From: Acidobacteria bacterium CG_4_9_14_3_um_filter_49_7 | Lineage (GTDB): Bacteria; Acidobacteriota; Holophagae; Thermotomaculales; Thermotomaculaceae | Assembly (NCBI GenBank): GCA_002789615.1 | Contig: PFTO01000110.1 | Coordinates: 1-7,517, forward strand | Reading direction: 5' to 3' | Length of the DNA: 7,517 bases | Shown: one piece after another, positions 5,594 to 7,517 of the stretch | Layout: every line of letters begins with the position of its first letter | Position numbering within the stretch: the first letter of the stretch is position 1 | Made by a program: the position numbers and the translations under genes | Notes under the pieces: generated by a model | Database searches by the model: none | What the model was told of the DNA's origin: nothing | Seen by the model: only the letters and a program-made list of their open reading frames with translations

Positions 5594-6187
5594 ATGAGTC
5601 TTGTGACAAGAGAAGCCCCGGATTTTGTGGCAACAGCACTAATGCCCAACAACACTTTTGATGAATTGAAACTTTCCAGCTACCGCGGAAAGTACGTTAT
5701 TCTTTTCTTCTATCCTCTGGATTTCACCTTCGTGTGCCCATCCGAGATCATCGCCTTTAACAAGAAACTGGACAAATTCAAGAGTCGGGGATGCGAGATA
5801 ATCGGTACCTCCATTGACTCCGAGTTCAGCCACCTCGCATGGAAGAATACTCCTGTAGAAAAAGGCGGCATCGGAAACGTTCAGTTTCCCCTTGTTGCAG
5901 ACATCACCAAGAATATTTCACGTGACTATGGCATTCTTTTCAATGACTCAGTTGCCCTTCGAGGCCTCTTCCTGATCGACAAAGAAGGCATTGTCCGCCA
6001 CTCCGTAATTAACGATCTGCCCCTTGGCAGAAATATTGATGAAGCGCTCCGTGTTCTGGAGGCCCTTCAATTTGTGGAAAAACACGGCAAAGTCTGCCCG
6101 GCAAACTGGCAGGAAGGCAAGAGCGCAATGGAGCCCACAACAGAAGGGGTCGCAAAATTCCTTGCAAAACATACGGACGAGTTATAA
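5594..6187 (+). CDS. Typical 2-Cys peroxiredoxin (AhpC/Prx1 type)
   Basis: This cytoplasmic thiol peroxidase reduces hydrogen peroxide and organic peroxides. The peroxidatic Cys48 sits in the P-x3-T-x2-C motif PLDFTFVCPSE (41-51), and the resolving Cys168 in GKVCPANW (165-172), so it is a two-cysteine enzyme forming an intersubunit disulfide. Arg124 region ALRGLFLID (121-129) is also typical. The length of 197 residues is normal. It carries the GGIG element (91-94) linked to hyperoxidation sensitivity, but the C-terminus ends AKFLAKHTDEL without the YF motif that usually goes with it. GGAGG lies 7 bases before the ATG. It is followed after 33 bases by desulfoferrodoxin, so the two form an operon in which superoxide reductase makes H2O2 and this enzyme removes it. 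The electron donor (thioredoxin or AhpF-like) is not encoded here. Confidence 0.95.
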   Translation: MSLVTREAPDFVATALMPNNTFDELKLSSYRGKYVILFFYPLDFTFVCPSEIIAFNKKLDKFKSRGCEIIGTSIDSEFSHLAWKNTPVEKGGIGNVQFPLVADITKNISRDYGILFNDSVALRGLFLIDKEGIVRHSVINDLPLGRNIDEALRVLEALQFVEKHGKVCPANWQEGKSAMEPTTEGVAKFLAKHTDEL

Positions 6188-6220
6188 ACTAAATATAAAA
6201 TACTTGAACAGGAGGAAACT

Positions 6221-6598
6221 ATGACGAAACGTTCAGAGATTTATAAGTGTAATATCTGCGGAAACCTCGTTGAGATTATCGGCGAAGGCGTCGGCACTCT
6301 CGTTTGCTGCGATCAGGAGATGGAATTGTTGACAGCAAAAACAGCCGATTCCAGCACTGAAAAACATGTGCCCGTCATTGATAAGATTGACGGTGGCTAT
6401 CGGGTTTACGTAGGCAGCACCCTTCATCCAATGGAAGAAAAGCATTGGATTCAATGGATTGAACTTAACGCTGATGGCGTTTCCCACAAGAAATACCTAA
6501 ATCCCGGTGACCAACCGGAAGCCATTTTCCTGGTTGGAGAAGCAACCACCGTCTTTGCCCGTGAATTCTGTAATCTCCACGGGCTCTGGAAGGGATAA
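6221..6598 (+). CDS. dfx: Desulfoferrodoxin (two-iron superoxide reductase)
   Basis: This cytoplasmic enzyme reduces superoxide to hydrogen peroxide without making O2, a mark of anaerobes. Its 125 residues have two domains. The N-terminal desulforedoxin-like domain carries Cys10, Cys13, Cys29 and Cys30 (C-x2-C...CC) for the structural FeCys4 centre I. The C-terminal domain carries the catalytic FeHis4Cys centre II: His49 in EKHVP, His69 and His75 in LHPMEEKHW, and Cys117 and His120 in FCNLHG. Glu47 and Lys48, which assist catalysis in characterised enzymes, are both present. All ligands are intact, so it should be an active class I (2Fe) enzyme rather than a neelaredoxin. GGAGG lies 5 bases before the ATG. 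It shares a transcript with the upstream peroxiredoxin and is closed by a terminator. Confidence 0.97.
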   Translation: MTKRSEIYKCNICGNLVEIIGEGVGTLVCCDQEMELLTAKTADSSTEKHVPVIDKIDGGYRVYVGSTLHPMEEKHWIQWIELNADGVSHKKYLNPGDQPEAIFLVGEATTVFAREFCNLHGLWKG

Positions 6599-6644
6599 CG
6601 ACACTCCGCGTCGCTACATGATTTGTAACTTGTGATTAGTAAAG

Positions 6645-6682
6645 AGGAAAGGGGATCAAAAAATGCCCCTTTCCTTTTTTTT
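6645..6682 (+). terminator. Intrinsic terminator of the peroxiredoxin-desulfoferrodoxin operon
   Basis: AGGAAAGGGG (6645-6654) pairs perfectly with CCCCTTTCCT (6666-6675) over an 11-base A-rich loop, followed by an unbroken T tract to 6682. An A-run upstream of the stem could pair with the T tract, so it may also work on the opposite strand. Confidence 0.92.
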
Positions 6683-6790
6683 GTCACTTCTTTCTTCCTT
6701 CTTCACCTCTTGTCAGGCCTCCTCGCTCAACCTTGCCTTTTACTCAAACTCAACCTGCACCGCAATGCGGCGGCTGATACCTTTTTCCTG

Positions 6791-6801
6791 TACAATATAA
6801 T
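6791..6801 (+). promoter_or_regulatory. Possible -10 region of the nitroreductase gene
   Basis: TACAAT (6791-6796) and TATAAT (6796-6801) overlap and either could be the -10. No convincing -35 is found at the right distance. A small palindrome CCGC-AAT-GCGG (6760-6770) lies about where a -35 or an operator would sit, which would fit regulated transcription. Confidence 0.4.
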
Positions 6802-6827
6802 TGACCACCATTAACAAGGAGGTTTCC

Positions 6828-7367
6828 ATGGACACACTCCAGACCATTCTGACTCGCCGAAGCATACGGAAGTTCAAAAACCTACCCATTTCAGACGAAT
6901 CCCTTCATCGCATCATTGAGGCTGCCATGTATGCACCCAGCGCCAACAACAGACAACCCTGGCATTTCGTCATCATTGATGACCGAACCTTACTGGACCA
7001 GATTCCCGGCTTTCATCCGTATGCAGCTATGGTTAAAGAAGCTCCCGTTGTCATCTCAGTCTGTGGCGATACAAGACTGGAGCCTGCGGAAGGCTACCTC
7101 GCACTGAATTGCGGTGCAGCTACCCAGAACCTGTTACTGGCAGCTCATTCGTTGGAGATCGGTTCCTGCTGGCTCGGCATCTATCCGCGGGAAGAACGGA
7201 TTCAGGGAGTGAGGGAACTGCTGGAATTGCCCAACCATATTCTGCCGATGGCGCTGGTTGTCCTGGGTATTTCCAATGAAATACACTCCACACCCCATCG
7301 CTTCCGCCCGGATCGCGTCTATCCCAATCACTGGCCCCACGCGGAACCAGAAACGGGAAGACTTTGA
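6828..7367 (+). CDS. Nitroreductase-family FMN oxidoreductase
   Basis: This 179-residue cytoplasmic protein belongs to the FMN-binding nitroreductase fold. Family marks are TRRSIRKF (9-16) and APSANNRQPWHFVII (36-50), both at the FMN site, the helix CGAATQNLLLAAHSLEIGSCWLG (95-117), and the C-terminal PHRFRPDRVYPNHW (156-169). The length is that of the short single-domain subgroup. Such enzymes work as dimers and pass electrons from NAD(P)H or ferredoxin to nitro compounds, quinones or other acceptors; the real substrate is unknown. AAGGAGG (6816-6822) lies 5 bases before the ATG at 6828, which rules out the in-frame ATG at 6801 that overlaps the -10. It stands alone after a strong terminator, so it is likely its own transcription unit. 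No terminator is visible downstream; repeats begin 6 bases after the stop. Confidence 0.93.
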   Translation: MDTLQTILTRRSIRKFKNLPISDESLHRIIEAAMYAPSANNRQPWHFVIIDDRTLLDQIPGFHPYAAMVKEAPVVISVCGDTRLEPAEGYLALNCGAATQNLLLAAHSLEIGSCWLGIYPREERIQGVRELLELPNHILPMALVVLGISNEIHSTPHRFRPDRVYPNHWPHAEPETGRL

Positions 7368-7373
7368 TTAAAA

Positions 7374-7420
7374 AGTGATGAGTGATGAGTGATGAGTGAT
7401 GAGTGATGAGTGATGGGTGA
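7374..7420. repeat. Heptanucleotide tandem repeat (AGTGATG)6
   Basis: Six perfect copies of AGTGATG run from 7374 to 7415, followed by a decayed partial copy GGTGA. The array starts 6 bases after the nitroreductase stop codon. A 7-base period would shift frames if it changed copy number, but it lies outside any gene. Confidence 0.95.
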
Positions 7421-7426
7421 AAAGAG

Positions 7427-7454
7427 GTGTTCAGTGTTCTGTGTTCAGTGTTCT
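7427..7454. repeat. Tandem repeat: 14-bp unit twice (heptamer GTGTTCW x4)
   Basis: GTGTTCAGTGTTCT occurs at 7427-7440 and again directly at 7441-7454. Each unit is two heptamers, GTGTTCA and GTGTTCT. It follows the AGTGATG array after 6 bases but has a different sequence. Confidence 0.9.
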
Positions 7455-7460
7455 GACAGA

Positions 7461-7474
7461 TGTCTTGTGTCTTG
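7461..7474. repeat. Heptamer TGTCTTG x2
   Basis: TGTCTTG is present twice in tandem, the third neighbouring heptamer family. With only two copies it could be chance, but the shared 7-base period next to two longer arrays makes that less likely. Confidence 0.6.
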
Positions 7475-7480
7475 TCCTGA

Positions 7481-7515
7481 TATAGGTTGACACCTATAGA
7501 ACCGCTGAAAGCGGT
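7481..7515. repeat. Consecutive perfect hairpins at the window edge
   Basis: TATAGGT (7481-7487) pairs with ACCTATA (7492-7498) over TGAC, and ACCGCT (7501-7506) pairs with AGCGGT (7510-7515) over GAA. There is no T tract. The string could be part of a REP-like palindromic element, the end of an insertion sequence, or the upstream region of the next gene; the window ends too soon to decide. Confidence 0.5.
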
Positions 7516-7517
7516 CA

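Noticed and set aside
5386..5661. 91-residue open frame before and into the peroxiredoxin gene
   Set aside because: It has a good ribosome binding site, but the product has no recognisable domain and the frame overlaps the peroxiredoxin coding sequence. I kept it only as a possible leader frame in the findings, not as a gene.
7374..7474. CRISPR array
   Set aside because: Units are 7 bases with no spacers between them; there is no repeat-spacer pattern and no cas gene.

Overview
The window looks like chromosomal DNA from an anaerobic or microaerobic bacterium that has to deal with oxygen. A sulfate-reducing or syntrophic 'deltaproteobacterial' lineage (Desulfobacterota) is the best guess. The main reason is a two-iron desulfoferrodoxin (superoxide reductase) directly behind a 2-Cys peroxiredoxin and next to a cytochrome bd oxidase, a combination typical of anaerobes. 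Base composition is moderate and nearly every gene has a strong AGGAGG-type ribosome binding site. The taxonomic guess is inference; there is no marker gene here.

Layout. Positions 1-162 hold no gene, only a short CACTYN repeat. Four genes then lie on the minus strand: an Old Yellow Enzyme family flavin oxidoreductase (163-1410), a small PspC-domain membrane protein (1577-1813), a 116-residue conserved-looking protein of unknown function (1915-2265) and a 62-residue two-CPHC zinc-ribbon protein (2333-2521). A 390-base divergent intergenic region (2522-2911) contains two related palindromes and a 10-base direct repeat. On the plus strand follow cydA and cydB (2912-5257), closed by a clear intrinsic terminator. 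Next come a 336-base gap with a strong promoter and a long unexplained leader, the peroxiredoxin (5594-6187) and desulfoferrodoxin (6221-6598), and a second strong terminator. A nitroreductase-family flavoprotein (6828-7367) has its own upstream region. The last 150 bases hold three successive heptanucleotide tandem repeats and a run of perfect hairpins that may be the edge of a mobile element.

How the genes fit together. The plus-strand core reads as an oxygen-defence module. CydAB reduces O2 to water with quinol. Desulfoferrodoxin reduces superoxide to hydrogen peroxide. The peroxiredoxin removes that peroxide. The two flanking flavoproteins (Old Yellow Enzyme and nitroreductase) are generic reductases of electrophilic or nitro compounds and may belong to the same stress response, but the sequence does not prove it. 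The minus-strand small genes are poorly characterised; PspC domains suggest envelope stress.

I did not find a clearly new multi-gene system. The least explained parts are regulatory: the inverted repeat around the peroxiredoxin promoter with its roughly 235-base leader, the paired palindromes between the zinc-ribbon gene and cydA, and the heptamer arrays at the right edge.
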